Of a DNA stretch of 64,000 nt, positions 10,346 to 21,450 are shown one piece after another. Made by a program: the position numbers and the translations under genes. The stretch is from Gambelia wislizenii (taxonomy: Eukaryota > Chordata > Lepidosauria > Squamata > Crotaphytidae), in NCBI GenBank assembly GCA_030847615.1, contig JAUMIR010000001.1:85795501-85859500 (forward strand), in the 5' to 3' direction. The notes under the pieces were generated by a model. It did no database searches and had not been told where the DNA came from. It saw only the letters and a list, made by a program, of their open reading frames with translations. Every line of letters begins with the position of its first letter. The stretch's first letter is position 1.

Positions 10346-11350
10346 CAAGACATACTTCAGTTAACAAAGCCTGAAAAAGAAGCTCCTTTTTACAAAGGCT
10401 GATGCCACACTACAGAAATGATTTAACTGCCATGGCTCAATGCAATGGAATTATGGGATTTGTAGTTTTGTGAGATATTTGGCTTTCTCTGTCAGAGAGC
10501 TCTGGTGCCACAACAAACTACAAATCCCAGGATTCCATAGGATGAAGCCATAATAGTTAAAGCGGTGTCAAACTGCATTATTGAAGTGTCGAACTACATT
10601 ATTTCTGCAGTGAGTCAGCAGCCAAAATCTTTTTACAGGAGCCAAGCCCACTCCCCCTTTACCTGTTTTCTGTGTAGCTGGAAGTTATTTTTGTTGTTTG
10701 TTTTTTGCAGCATTGGCTCTGGGAAGATTGTGAAGGAGGGTTGGAGAAAGACAAGACTTTCAGTGTTGGGTTGCAGCAGTGTATCTGCAGTAAACAATGC
10801 AATAAAACTCAACCTGGAAATGAATGGGATTCTGCTGTAGGTGATTTTACTGTAGCTGTGTGGGCTTACATAAAATAGGCAAGGTAAACAGCTGCCTCCA
10901 GAATCACATACTGAGCATGTATGAAGAGCAAAACAGAAAGAAAAGGGGAAAGCAGATTAGCCTGCCTGACCAGCTACACTGGCATGTTGAAAAAACATAG
11001 ATCTAGAAGTTTTGCCACCAAAATGGAAATCATGAGAAAAGTGGAGGTTGTTGAAAGAAAAAAAGGCACCCTGGGATGCATTTTGAATAAGCTTTCAAGT
11101 GGTCTCCAGAAGATTAAAAATGTTTTTGTTTACTTATGCAAGGCTTACCTGACCTGGTTGTTTCATTTCACAGCGCATAATGTTAGTTTTAAATAAAAGT
11201 TTGCTGTAGTATGTTGAACTGTTCTTTTCTGTGCTATAGAAACAAATCCCTATTCTTTCCATGTCACTTCTACCTTTGGTACCTGTTAAAGGTTCTGTTA
11301 AAGAAATAAAGCCCAGGAACACATTTGCTTTGTTAACTAAGGTATACCTG
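10346..11350. mobile_element. Tigger/pogo-like non-autonomous element, copy 1
   Basis: The right end ...ggtatacctg (11341-11350), followed by ta, is the reverse complement of a Tigger-type start (caggtataccttagttaac). The left end near 10346 reads caagacatacttcagttaac. Sequence between the ends (ttttttgcagcattggc, cagtaaacaatgcaataaa, tgcaaggcttacctga) matches the second copy at 39359-40266. It is interrupted by a MITE at 10395-10620. No transposase frame. Pogo-type ends and TA target are known for Tigger; the naming is by recognition. Confidence 0.6.
10395..10620. mobile_element. Palindromic MITE inserted in the Tigger-like element
   Basis: The left end ccacactacagaaatgatt and right end attatttctgcagtg are inverted. 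Inside, ggatttgtagttttgtgag and caaactacaaatcccagg are also inverted, so the whole element folds back. The same family contributes the palindrome at 7641-7717 and the elements at 36757-36951, 50960-51150 and 60490-60986. It splits cttttacaaag (10385) from ctttttacagg (10628) of the host element. Confidence 0.7.
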
Positions 11351-11510
11351 TATGGAATAGCCATCTTTGTTAGTTTCAGCAAAAAGTCTTGAGGAGTCTG
11401 AACTGACTCCTCCAAATTCCCATCAGTAAGCAGCTGCTGCCTCTCCCAGGGCTTGACAGTTGCAGGGTGGGGATTGGATGGGGCACAAAAGGCCAGAGAA
11501 TACCTCCCAG
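11351..11510. other. Unassigned spacer between Tigger-like element and L1
   Basis: About 160 bp that belongs neither to the Tigger-like element nor, as far as I can tell, to L1. It forms the 3' part of the 300-codon minus frame, where the L1 protein similarity has already stopped. Confidence 0.4.
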
Positions 11511-13165
11511 CGCTGGGGAAAGGTACCATCTAAAATACCAGTTTTCTCGAATATTTTGACTCAGGGTTAGTTTTATTTTTGATGTCCACATTCCCCCCCA
11601 TTTTTCTAGTTCAACTGAATGTCCCACATTTTGTGCCCATTTTATCATGTTATCTTTGATGACTTCTTCCTTTGTTTCCCATTCCAGTAGTTGTTGGTAG
11701 AGTCTAGTTATTAGTTTTTTGTTTCCAGATTGAGTTACCTTTTCCCATGTAGATTTTGACAAGTCAATACCTTCTAATTTCTGATCCATTTTAAATCTTT
11801 TGTTTATCTGTCTATATAAATACCAGTGACACCAAAAACCTTCTTCCTCCATTTTACCTTGGGTTTTAATTATTCGTTGTCCTCCTTTTGTCTCCAGTAG
11901 ATCCTTATACGTTATCCATTTTCGAGCTGATATTTTTTCTTTACTAAAAAAGGCTTCATGAGGTGAGAGCCATGACAGCATTTTTGGACATAGTCTTCCT
12001 TTATATTTTTTCCACACTCTTAAAAGATTTTTCCTGATAAAATGATTGTTAAATTCTTTGTATACCATTTCTTTGTTGTAAAACAGATAGGTGTGCCAGC
12101 CATATCTGTTATTAAATCCTTCTAATGTCAGCAATCTCTCATTTTCTAAAGTTGTCCACTTCTTAATCCACATCAAACAACAAGCCTCATAGTATATTCT
12201 CAAATTGGGTACGCTTAACCCACCTCTTTTCTTCACATCACATAAAATCTTCATTTTGACCCTAGTTTTTCCCCCCATTCAGATAAACTTTGAGATGTCT
12301 CTCTGCCACTCTATAAAAATCTTTCCATTATGAATAATAGGGATAATTTGAAAAAGAAATAACATTTTCGGTAGGATATTCATTTTAATTGCAGCGATTC
12401 TTCCTAATAGAGATAAGTTTAAATTTTGCCAATTTAAAAAATCTTTCTTAATATCAGTCCATATTTTCTTATAATTATTTTGAAATAGTTCTGTATTCTT
12501 GTTTGTGATATTAATTCCCAGATAGTGTACTTTTTTAACCACTTTATATTTGGATATCAGCTCTTTTTCTTCCACCTGTGTCAAGTTTTTTGTTATAATT
12601 ACTGTTTTGTCCATGTTAACCTTCAATCCTGTTAGCAATTCGAATTCCTTTAAAATGGTTATTATTATTTTCATTTCTTCTACCGGTTCTCCCAACGATA
12701 TCAATAAATCATCTGCATACAGCTTGAGTTTGTAGTTGTATTTACCAATTTTAATTCCTTTTATTTTATGTTCTTCTCTTATCCTTTTACTCAGCACTTC
12801 CATCACAAGTAGAAATAGGAGTGGTGATAAAGGACATCCCTGTCTAGTGCCTTTTTGGATTAGCATATTCTTTGTCCTTTCTCTGTTTATAATTAACTTT
12901 GCAGTTTGGTTACTATAGATGACTTAAATCCAATTTATAAGCCCCCCACTTTTATTTTATTTAAAATATCTATCATTATTCCCCATTTTACATTATCAAA
13001 AGCTTTTTCTATATCTAAAAAAAAATGCCAATTTTTTCTCAATGTGGAAATCATGGTATTCAATCAGATTAAGAACATAACGTATGTTATCTTTTAAATA
13101 TCTAGGGAGGTTTCTTTGTTTATCCACTTTTGAGGAAATTCTACAGATTTTATCCACTTCCCATT
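11511..13165 (-). pseudogene. L1 ORF2 fragment, reverse transcriptase and C-terminal domain
   Basis: RT palm motifs are readable: DIEKAFDNVKW near 13015-12985 (motif A), KGTRQGCPLSPLLF at residues 5-18 of the 12866-12279 frame, and the catalytic YADD at residues 50-53 (about 12719-12708). The frame then hits TGA where L1 has Trp in the FIW-type sequence (12281-12279). It resumes immediately with KMKILCDVKKRGGLSVPNL, a typical L1 segment. Upstream of 12866 there are further stops and frame shifts. Similarity fades after RWYLSPA near 11511. Non-functional: deleted N terminus, nonsense codon, no zinc knuckle. Confidence 0.85.
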
Positions 13166-13176
13166 CAAATTGTGAT

Positions 13177-13689
13177 TTAGTTTCTCAACAAACTTAGTTT
13201 GGGAATCAAATATTTATATAAAACTTTGTTTGCCTGTTCCTTTATTCCTCTTATTTTTATACAATTCTCCCTCCATTTTAATTCCTGGAGGGCACGTTCA
13301 TCCAATTCTTGTTCCTGAGTATCTTCTAATGAACTTGTTTTTGTTTCTATTTGTTCCATTTTATTTTCTAACATGTTCACCTTTTCCTTTAGTTGTTTGG
13401 AGTCCAATATAATCTTCTCGATTGATTCCTTTAACCCTTTTAATTCCTTTTTCATGTCTTGTTTCAATTCAGATTTCATCTCTCTTATTTCAGTTCTTAG
13501 TGATTTTAATTCTTCCAAAATGGGGGATAGATTTGGGTCAGATGACCGTCTCATTGTTTGCATTGTATTTTGTGTCATTCTTTTTGCAGCCATAATTATA
13601 TATGTATCTGTCTTCTCCTCTTCTCTTCTTATTATTTCCCCCCTTCTTTTTTCTGTCTTTCCTCTTCTTACTCCTCCTCCTTTTCTCAT
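13177..13689 (-). pseudogene. L1 ORF1 N-terminal half (coiled coil)
   Basis: The likely start is the internal methionine at residue 33 (13593, MAAKRMTQ), because the 32 residues before it are encoded by GA-rich leader sequence. Residues 55-125 form a heptad-rich, Lys/Glu-rich coiled coil (ILEELKSLRTEIREM, LENKMEQIETKTSSLED), as in the L1 ORF1 trimerisation domain. WRENCIKIRGIKE at about 140 is the beginning of the RNA-recognition domain. The frame then runs into ORF2-derived DNA and stops. Known role of the family: RNA-binding chaperone in the L1 particle. Truncated, so not functional. Confidence 0.8.
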
Positions 13690-16480
13690 CTGCTGCTTTC
13701 CTTTATTTGACTTCTCCTCCCTTAACCCTTCTCTATTATCCTCTATCTTACTTCACCTTCCTTCTACCTCCTTATTTTTCTTCTTCCTCTCCTCCCTCAA
13801 TTTCTTTTGCAGCAATCCTCTACTTCAATTCCAAATTAAGTTATTTCATTTATAATATTATTTTCTTTAAATTTCAGTCCTCCACATCTGAAAGAGCATC
13901 CAACCCTTAGGCATGGCCATTTAACCAGTTTTATTATCCTTCTTATTTATCTTAATTACTCAACCTCTTTTAATTTTAATCAGTTATTAATTATTGGTTA
14001 CCAATTATCAATCAAATTAACTAATTTCCTAAGATTACTGAAATTAGTAATGATATTCTTAAGGAAAGAGTAGGCCAGCAAAGGAAACCAAAGACTGTTA
14101 GCAATCAATAGCCAGAAACCATGGATTTGTAATAGGGGAAAGAGATTAATTCAACACTCCATTATATAAGTTATTTCCCTAATTAAGTCAGTCTTCCTTA
14201 GTTACAAATTAAGTTTGTAAATGGCTGCTACAATTCTATTTGAACTTAATTCCCCACTGTGTTCTGTAGCTTCCCCTACTATTCCAAATTTTTAACTTCT
14301 TATCCTAATAGGGGGTTCTAACTAGCAAATAATTCTTTCTTTATCCTCTATTGGATCCTTACACCCTTCTTTCACTTCTAACTCAAATTGTACTACTCTT
14401 CTGGATCCAAGAGGGGCCTTTAGGCTGCCAGCACAGCTAACTTTCAAGTTAATCTTCTTCTGATATTCGACCCCTACTTATCCAATTTTCCTCCCCTCAT
14501 CAGCTTTTGACCTGTATCTATTTCCCCACTCCCTAAATCACTTTCCATCTTCTTGTTATTTTTCTTACCTCTGTCTACCCACTATCCCTTTTCAGGACGT
14601 TCCTGCTCCAGATCTCCAAGTCTTCCTTCCCACCTCCTCACTGATCCTCCCACTCACACACCACCTTCTGTCTATTTACCAACTATTTATCGTCCCTCTC
14701 ACATTCACAGTCCCACTTTAGTATCAACCTCCCCTCCTCCAAAGCTCAGATTCACCCTCTGTCTTCTCTGTCTTCTCCTCTCCCCATTTGATACTTTCTG
14801 CTATCCTGCTTCTGCAATTACAGGTACTTCCCACCTTCCTTTGTTTATTTCAAATCTTCTGCCACCTGATTGTTTCCCTTACCTTGGCTCTGTTAGCTTC
14901 ATCCCTTCTTCGGAATTCACATTCAACCTCCTTACTTCTTACTTCCTTACCTCCTCTATCCACACTTACTACCCTCTTTTCTCCCACTCCCACAACTTCC
15001 TCCCACCTTCTTCTACTTACTTCACACTTTCTATTCACTATCTAACTTACTTGCTTACTTCAAATCATTTATCCAAATTACTTACTAAACTTACTTTTAG
15101 CCTCTATTAACTGCCTTGTTTCCTTGTCGTTCCTAAGACGTTTTACTGTTTCTCAACTCACGCTGCCCCTGCTTTCCCTTTCTCCACCACTCTAACACTC
15201 AAATTCAACCTTCCTTATGTTTCTTCTTTTACTATCAACCTCTGTTCAACCTCTGTTCTCACCCCACCACCTTTCTTCCCCCCTTTTCTTGTTTATTTAT
15301 CACTCCCTACTGTCCCTCAATACACCACCCCCTTTTTCTATTAATTTCTCTTGAGGTTTTTCCTACCTTTAACTCAACCCAATTCAACTTTCACTCCCCA
15401 GTACCGCTCCCCTTCCCAATATCTCCCCCCTCTCCAGAATGACTCAATCGCCTCCTTCCTCCCATTAATAATCTCCCAAAACCTTTAATGAATGAATTAG
15501 AATTTTTTAAAGTTCACAATGTTTGGACCTTTATTAGTCTCAGTTCAATCCAGTCCTTTCAATCTAGTCCGTTCCGCTTCTCTCCTCTGTCCTGTCTCCT
15601 CATCATCGCTCTTCCTCCGTCTTCTTCTTATCAGGTTGTAGACTCCTCCCGCCTCTGTACACTGTCTGAGATATGCTCAAATTGTCGCCATCTTGTCTTC
15701 TTCCTTGTCTTTCACCATTCCACACCAATTTTAAGCAACTCTGTTGACACAAATCTGTCCAGTCCATACAAATTTAAATTTAACTAGGCAGTCTCTTCTG
15801 ATGCAATAAAGGTAAACACACCCAGCTATAAGTCCAACAGAACAGTAAAAAAACAATGTCCTTGTAATTCCACGTGGTTTTCTTTAAAGTCTTCTTTCTT
15901 TAAACACCCAAACAACAAAGTCAAATATCATGTCTCTGTCCATTCACATTAATATATCAATGTTTTCTTTTCTTTTTTTAGTTTAATCAATCCTTTTACG
16001 ATTGTTCTTTCAGTCAGTCCCATCAGTCCCATCACTGCAGCACACCATGAATATTTTGTAATTGTCCCAAATTCTATTTCTCCACTGTATAGTTCCAGCA
16101 GATGAATTCCTGTTTGTGAAACTTAAATTACCAGGCAATCAATGATCATGAACAAAGTTGGATTTCCCATATATGTGAAAATATTTCAAAGTACTTAATT
16201 TAAAATTGGTGGTGGCATTTATGCCAAAGCAAACTTGGCTGCAGACATGCGGTGGTGGAATGCTCTGATCCCCTCTGCTCCATTTCCCCCCCGTCCTATC
16301 TACCTGCTGGTGTCGGAGCCTCCAGGGCAGAAATTCGGGCAGGCACTGGATCTTTGAGAGCCCCTCCACTTTCTCCATGCCAGGATAAAAGTTTTTGCCG
16401 ATCTGGATGTCAAAGATCAGGCTATCAAATCCCATGCTGCCAAACTCTCACTGAGAGCTCCTTAGTGAAAGTCTGACCAT
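13690..16480 (-). promoter_or_regulatory. Probable L1 5' untranslated region with purine-rich (minus) tract
   Basis: Lies immediately upstream of ORF1 on the minus strand. From about 13600 to 15450 the plus strand is strongly pyrimidine-rich (GA-rich in the L1 sense), without a simple repeat unit. At 15683-15694 the minus strand reads caagatggcgac, which matches the core of a YY1-type site as found at L1 promoters. Long plus-strand frames here (185 and 160 codons) are low-complexity Ser/Leu/Pro translations of the CT-rich strand and are not genes. Promoter function is inferred only. Confidence 0.45.
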
Positions 16481-16511
16481 GACGCCATAGCCAACTGGAA
16501 GCCCCCAACCT

Positions 16512-17226
16512 GATGTAATAGTCTGAGTGTTGGACTAGGACACTGGGAGACCAGGTGTGAAGGGAGGAGATGGGCAAGCTTGATTGAAGCCAGCCAATTA
16601 CAGCTCAGGAAATGCTATGAAGGGGGCCTGTAGGTGAGAAAGGATACAAAACTGAGGCTTGTCTCTGGCAGAGGACAGGGGAAAGATGGCATAGAAATAG
16701 GTAAAAGCTGTAATACAGACAGGATAGTCATCTGGGGGAAAGAGGTGAATAGGGCTTTGGGGAGTTGTGGATGATTAAATAGTTCAGGGGTTAATGTAGG
16801 ATCTAATTGTCTATTAATACACTTCTACTTGTTTATTCTTTTTTATAAATGTGTCAGGCTGCTCCTGTTATTTTGATAGACAGCCTGGTCATGCTTACCA
16901 CAGTGAACCCACAGAACAACACACCCACTGGTCCACATAGAGTTCACCTTGAGGCCCAAGTACCTGATCCAGGAAAAAGGTGAGTGACAGAAGCCTAGGG
17001 TTTGGAACTGCAGGGCCAGTCTGTAGAGGAGATCCATCACCCCAGGATTCAAACCCTTGCTTGGCTATGAAAACCACTGAGTGACCTTGGGCAAGTCACA
17101 CTCAGTCTCAGAGGAAGGCAATAGCAAACCCCATCTGAACAAACCTTCCTAAGAAAACCCTATGCTAGGTTCACCTTAGGGTCACTATAAGTCAGAAATG
17201 ACTTGAAGGCACACAATAACAACAAC
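16512..17226 (+). mobile_element. MIR-like (CORE) SINE split in two by an insertion
   Basis: The 5' part 16512-16555 carries the tRNA-like head (gtctgagtgttggactagg, box A region). The 3' part 17042-17226 begins with the box B-like ccaggattcaaac and continues with gtgaccttgggcaagtcac, the MIR/CORE core, ending in (aac)n. Joined, they match the intact copy at 18168-18391. The pentamer ccagg occurs at both break points (16551-16555, 17042-17046), as expected for a target duplication. Confidence 0.8.
16556..17041 (+). mobile_element. LTR-like insert inside the SINE
   Basis: This 486-bp segment interrupts the SINE and is bordered by ccagg on each side. It starts with tg and contains gccaatt near 16588 (CCAAT-like), gatacaaaac near 16644, and tttttataaatgtg near 16840. 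A 5-bp duplication and length near 0.5 kb suit a solo LTR, but the right end reads catcacc rather than a clean ca, so the class remains open. No coding content. Confidence 0.45.
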
Positions 17227-18167
17227 TCCATCCTATGTGTGTGTGTGCATGCATGTGTGGACATATCAGTGCATGCAGGAGCCATATTTACACATGTGGT
17301 ATGTCACTCGCAGAATGGCAGCTCATATTTACCGGCAATAAATGGTATGCTGAGCTCTACAACATCCTGTCAAGGGGGTGTGGTGTTGCCTCAGCAAGAA
17401 TACCCAGTGCTAACAGTCCTGTCCAAGCCTGTGCCACTAGGAGGCTGAAAGAGACTGAAAATACTAATGCCAGGTAATTGCAGTTAATTAGAGGTAGTCA
17501 GAACAGTTAGGATTTCAATTGAGAAAGAATTTGGCTGTGTCATCAGAGCTGGTCAGGTGTCTCCAGATGGTATGTTGGCACCAAAGGAGGTGTCCTGCTC
17601 TCAATGTTGAGCAAGAAATTAGTGCCAAAGTCAGAAATTGTGGAAGTAAAAGGTATCCAGTGTCACAACAGTCCATCAAGAGGAGAATCGAGGTTGTATT
17701 CAGCAACTTGGCTGGGAAATGTAACTGTAAATGTAAAATGTAAATATTGGCAGCCTGTTTGGCCAACACCCTGATTCTCGGGGTCTGAGGGACCTCTCCT
17801 CCAACTCCTCTTCCTGCTTTTGAACCAAAGGTGGACTATCAGGTGTCTGGCTATCAGGTGTCTGCTGTGGTTCCTTCAAAGATATGTCTGCTTCGCCTTC
17901 CAATGAACTTTCGAGACAGGGGCATGACATGAGGGTCTGGCTCTCTAGCTTCTGTATCAGGGCTTCCTCTCCCATGTGGGCCTCCAAGGTGCCAGAATGG
18001 AGTTCAGTGCGATGAGGTCATGCCTCCTCCCTGTCATGTCCTGGACCAGATCCATTTCCCTGCAGTGGGCCTAGACTGATCTAGAAAAGCCAGCTGGGAG
18101 GGCCTTCTTTTCATTTCTTCCTTTCCTCTCCTTCCTTCATTGGTTTTCCAAGCTGGTGCTTAGGAGC
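17227..18167. other. No gene recognised
   Basis: A short (TG)n run near 17236 and several 60-95-codon frames without domains. No named repeat. Confidence 0.45.
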
Positions 18168-18391
18168 CAGCATTGTGTAGTTGTTTGGGCGTTGGACTAA
18201 GACTTTGGAGACCAGAGTTCAAATGTCTGCTCAGCTGCAGAAACCCACTGGGTGACTCTGGGTAAGTCCAACTCAGCCTTAAAGGAAGTCACAGGAAGGC
18301 AAACCTCTGAACAAATCTTGCTAAGAATAAGTGATAGGTTCACTTTAGGATTACCCTAAGTCAAAAATGATTTGAAGGCACACAACAACAA
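18168..18391 (+). mobile_element. MIR-like (CORE) SINE, nearly full length
   Basis: Head: tgggcgttggactaagact, with box B-like agagttcaaatgtc near 18214. Core: gggtgactctgggtaagtc. Tail: ttgaaggcacacaacaaca. This is the tRNA promoter, CORE domain and (caa)n 3' end order of squamate CORE-SINEs. It contains no open frame. Other copies are at 24972-25160, 41080-41298 and 49256-49485. Confidence 0.8.
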
Positions 18392-19192
18392 GCTCAGCCT
18401 GAGGACTGATCAGAGCTCACTCCTCACCCTGGCAGAGCTGGACTAAGCCCTGAACTCTCTGAGGGAGGCAATCACCTCTCTCCTGCTTTCCTTGGATTCG
18501 CTAGGCAGCTCTGGCTCCCATACCCTCTTTCTCTAGTCTGCTCCCTACCCTCTCCTTTCTCCCATCCCTCCTTTGCTCCCTCCCTGGTTTTGAATGCATT
18601 TATTTGGGTTGGGCAAAGGGAAGCTAAGTATGTGTCTAGGGAGTTGGAGGAGGTATCCTATACCATAATAGACATATTCTTTGCCAGCTGCTCTTCTCTC
18701 CTTCCTTGAACCTGGGCCAAGGGAGAGCACACCATTAAGGAGGGCTGTTTCTGCAGGGAGGGTGCATTTTTTGGGGGGGGAGGAAGGGCAGTGAGATCTG
18801 TGGGATCAGTTGGGGGAATTATCTTAGCTCCCCCTTGAGTAGAGATTTTGAGGAGAACAACTGAACCTAGACAAAGAGGGAAGCACCAATTTCAAGTCCT
18901 ACACAATGTCGGATATCAAAGAGAACCAATCCAGAGAGGTTAATGTTGTGAACTCCTGCAAACTCAGCATAAGTGTTACATTCCTATGTGAGGCCCCTGA
19001 GTTTTTCCCCCTCCAAAGAGTTTTAAAAATTCTCTTGGAAAAAGAAAATCATCACAACAGAGGCCCCATCAACCTGTTTCCTGTTCTGTGGCATTTCCAC
19101 AGAACCCAAAACAGTCCAGTTGCCTCTCATGTTGCAACCTTCCCAGGACTGGCCCTACCATCAGGCAGAATGAGGCAAGTGTCTCAGGTGGC
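18392..19192. other. No gene recognised
   Basis: A C/T-rich stretch (18470-18590) and a G run at 18772-18781. A 105-codon plus frame at 18906-19223 has no domain and runs into CR1, so it is not taken as a gene. Confidence 0.45.
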
Positions 19193-19773
19193 AGGTTCTA
19201 GAATCCTAGAATCATACAGTTGAAAGGGACTACAAGGGCCATCTAGTCCAACCCCCTATTATGCAGGAATACACAATTAAAACTCTCTTGAGAAATGGCC
19301 TCCCAACCTTTGTTTTAAAATGTCCAAAGAAGGAGATCCACCAGCCTGCAAGGCAATCCATTCCATTTGACTGCTCATTACAGTCAAAAGGTTCTTCCTA
19401 ATGTTTAGATGGAATCTCTTTTCTTGTAATTTGAACCCATTGGTTTGTGTTCTAGAAGATTATCAGACACAGTAAAGAAGTACCTGAGGAGAACGCCAGG
19501 ATGATGTTCCTGTCCCACAAATGGGGCCCATTTTCACATGATGTCATCATGTTCTGCTCCAGTGCTTCTGCAGTTAGTAAGGCAGCACTTTTCATTGATG
19601 GGGAGCTCCCATCAATGAAAAGCACTGCCTTACTAACTGCAGAAGCACTGGAGCAGAACACAATGAACATGATGTCATGTGAAAACAGGTCCCATTCATG
19701 GGACATGAACATTGTCCTGGTGTTCTCCCCAGGTACTTTTTAATGTGTCTGATAATCTCCCTAGTCTCTGTCC
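19193..19773 (-). mobile_element. CR1 LINE 3' end, antisense, interrupted
   Basis: Begins with agaatcctagaatcatacag, the degenerate CR1 3' repeat, then gggactacaagggccatct and tccaaccccctattatgcag. It continues to ttgtgttcta at 19454, is interrupted by the foldback element 19455-19760, and resumes with ctagtctctg. Beyond about 19773 similarity is lost. Confidence 0.75.
19452..19763. mobile_element. Foldback DNA element, GGAGATTATCAG family, copy 5
   Basis: The arms 19455-19605 and 19606-19760 are almost perfect reverse complements over about 150 bp, centred on gggagctccc. Ends are gaagattatcagac and gtctgataatctcc. The trinucleotide cta is duplicated on both sides (19452-19454, 19761-19763), and the flanking CR1 reads through as ttctagtctctg once one cta is removed. 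Frames inside (80-86 codons on each strand) are mirror translations of the hairpin, not genes. Confidence 0.85.
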
Positions 19774-20754
19774 CCACATTCCATGTACAAAACCAACCAG
19801 CCTGGAAGGACATCAGCACTGGTGTTGACGTCCAGCTTCCTCCATTGTGTCTGAAAGCAACAGACCTTGACAAGCACAGGGCAAGATGTGAGGCAACATC
19901 TATAGATTTGTGCTGTAGCCTTACACAGTTACTCCTGAGATTCCAGCATCTGCCTCCCAGCACCTGCTGCCCGAGGCAGGTACCTCACTCTGCCAAATAA
20001 AAGGTTTAGCCCAACATACATCAGCAGTTAGAAAAGGCTACGATTGATGTAGGTTAACAAAGAATATAGTAACTAATTAGATGTCACAAATCCAAGCTGG
20101 CAAGGCAGCTGGAAAACTCCTGTGATTCCATTCTCTTGCTGGCCTAGGCAAACATATTGTCCAATCCATTTCTTGCTCTTTAAGAAAATCTTGCATTTCT
20201 GCTTTTCATTGATGAGTCTATTTGTCAAGATGCATTTTTCACTTTTTGTTCTTTTGGAACCTTTCAGAAATGTTCCAGTCCCTATTTGAGAAATTAAACC
20301 TGTCAATGACAAATCCCTCTCCTCTTTATTGCAGTTTTGATTTGGCAAAAAACCCCACTACCATTTACTGATGTTACCTACTAAATGCCACTTCCTATTT
20401 GTCAGTGACCCAGTTTTGCCTGTCAACAGCATTGAAAGAAGCCAGTGTCAGAGAAGTATTACTAAATTCCCAATTCAAGTCTACTTTCTATTTATAGTAT
20501 TAAATCTTCCTTAAGTGCACACTAGTTATTTCCCTTTAAGCACATTTATTTCTAAAAAGCAGTCCTACCGTTAGGCAGACTAAGACAGCTTTCTTAGGCA
20601 GCGTATTTGTGGTGTCTGGAAAAGGTAGCAAATTATTAGTTATTTAGGACTAAATGTGATTGTTGGTCCAAACTGGAGTAGGCCCACTTAAGCAATGGGA
20701 GCTTGCTAGGTCAATGTTTATTTAGTGATTCTCTGGGTTTACTCTGATTGAGAT
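19774..20754. other. No gene recognised
   Basis: Frames of 90-123 codons occur but show no domain and overlap on opposite strands. No repeat is named. Confidence 0.45.
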
Positions 20755-21363
20755 GAAGGACTTTATCAGAGTATAACTTTAAAGCATTCTTTTGCTGTCA
20801 CAAAAAAACCATTTTTATGCCAGCAAAAGAACACTCCCCCCCCCCACCGGCACTTACCTCCAATCCCAGCAAAAACAGCTCCGGCAATGAAAGAGGAAGT
20901 GAATGGAGCTCTGTTCACTTCCTCCTTTGAAATCCTGCAAATTATCGTGAGACTTCATTGCATGGGAAATTAAAACAAACAAGCAAAAATAACATGAAAA
21001 AAAAGTTTTTTAAAAAGCACAAAAACACACTTTAAAACTTAAAAGTAGCCCAGGGAGGTTACTTCTTGGGTTCGTCACTTACCTGGATGTTACAATCTCA
21101 CCCAGAAGTGTTTGCACCAGACTGGCCACTGACAGGGTAAGTACAGGGGGAAAAGGATGTGAGGTTTCATATGCCAGCTGTGCTGGCAAAAAAAAAACGG
21201 CAGGGGGGATCAATTGATGGCTTAAGCTGTCAATTAAAAAGTACGGGTTTTAGCAGGGATATAATCGCAAAAGGGCAACATCATCTTATATGTGTGCCCT
21301 TTCGCGGTTATGTGGTGTCATTATGATGCATGCCGGTATTTGATGCGTCTGATAAAGTCCTAA
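20755..21363. mobile_element. DNA element, GGACTTTATCAG family, copy 2
   Basis: Perfect 12-bp terminal inverted repeat: ggactttatcag at 20758 and ctgataaagtcc ending at 21360. Flanking triplets are gaa and taa, one mismatch from a 3-bp duplication. The interior of 603 bp aligns to copies 1 and 3. It contains a C run near 20837 and CpG-bearing words (ttcgcggtta), with no coding capacity. Confidence 0.8.
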
Positions 21364-21450
21364 TAGTTGGATTTAGCTTTTAATTTGTTATTCTTGTATT
21401 TTTACTGACATGGCTAAGTGGTGATGCTTTTTGAGGTTTTCTGCCTCAGG

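Larger units (their letters stand above)
11511..16480 (-). mobile_element. L1 LINE, antisense, internally deleted and 3' truncated
   Basis: Read on the minus strand the order is: probable 5' untranslated region (16480 to 13690), ORF1 N-terminal half (13593 to 13177), then directly the reverse transcriptase part of ORF2 (13165 to 11511). The ORF1 C terminus, the whole endonuclease domain and the start of RT are missing, so several kilobases have been deleted between ORF1 and ORF2. The 3' end stops just after RWYLSP, before the L1 C-terminal zinc knuckle, and no poly-A tail is seen. The 5' limit is inferred from loss of recognisable pattern. Confidence 0.7.

Noticed and set aside
13373..13855. 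160-codon plus frame opposite L1 ORF1
   Set aside because: Antisense shadow of ORF1 and the CT-rich leader.
14553..15110. 185-codon plus frame rich in Ser, Leu, Pro and Thr
   Set aside because: Product of the polypyrimidine tract, antisense to the probable L1 5' untranslated region.
19592..19963. 123-codon minus frame
   Set aside because: More than half lies in the arm of a foldback element, and the mirrored frame on the other strand is equally open.
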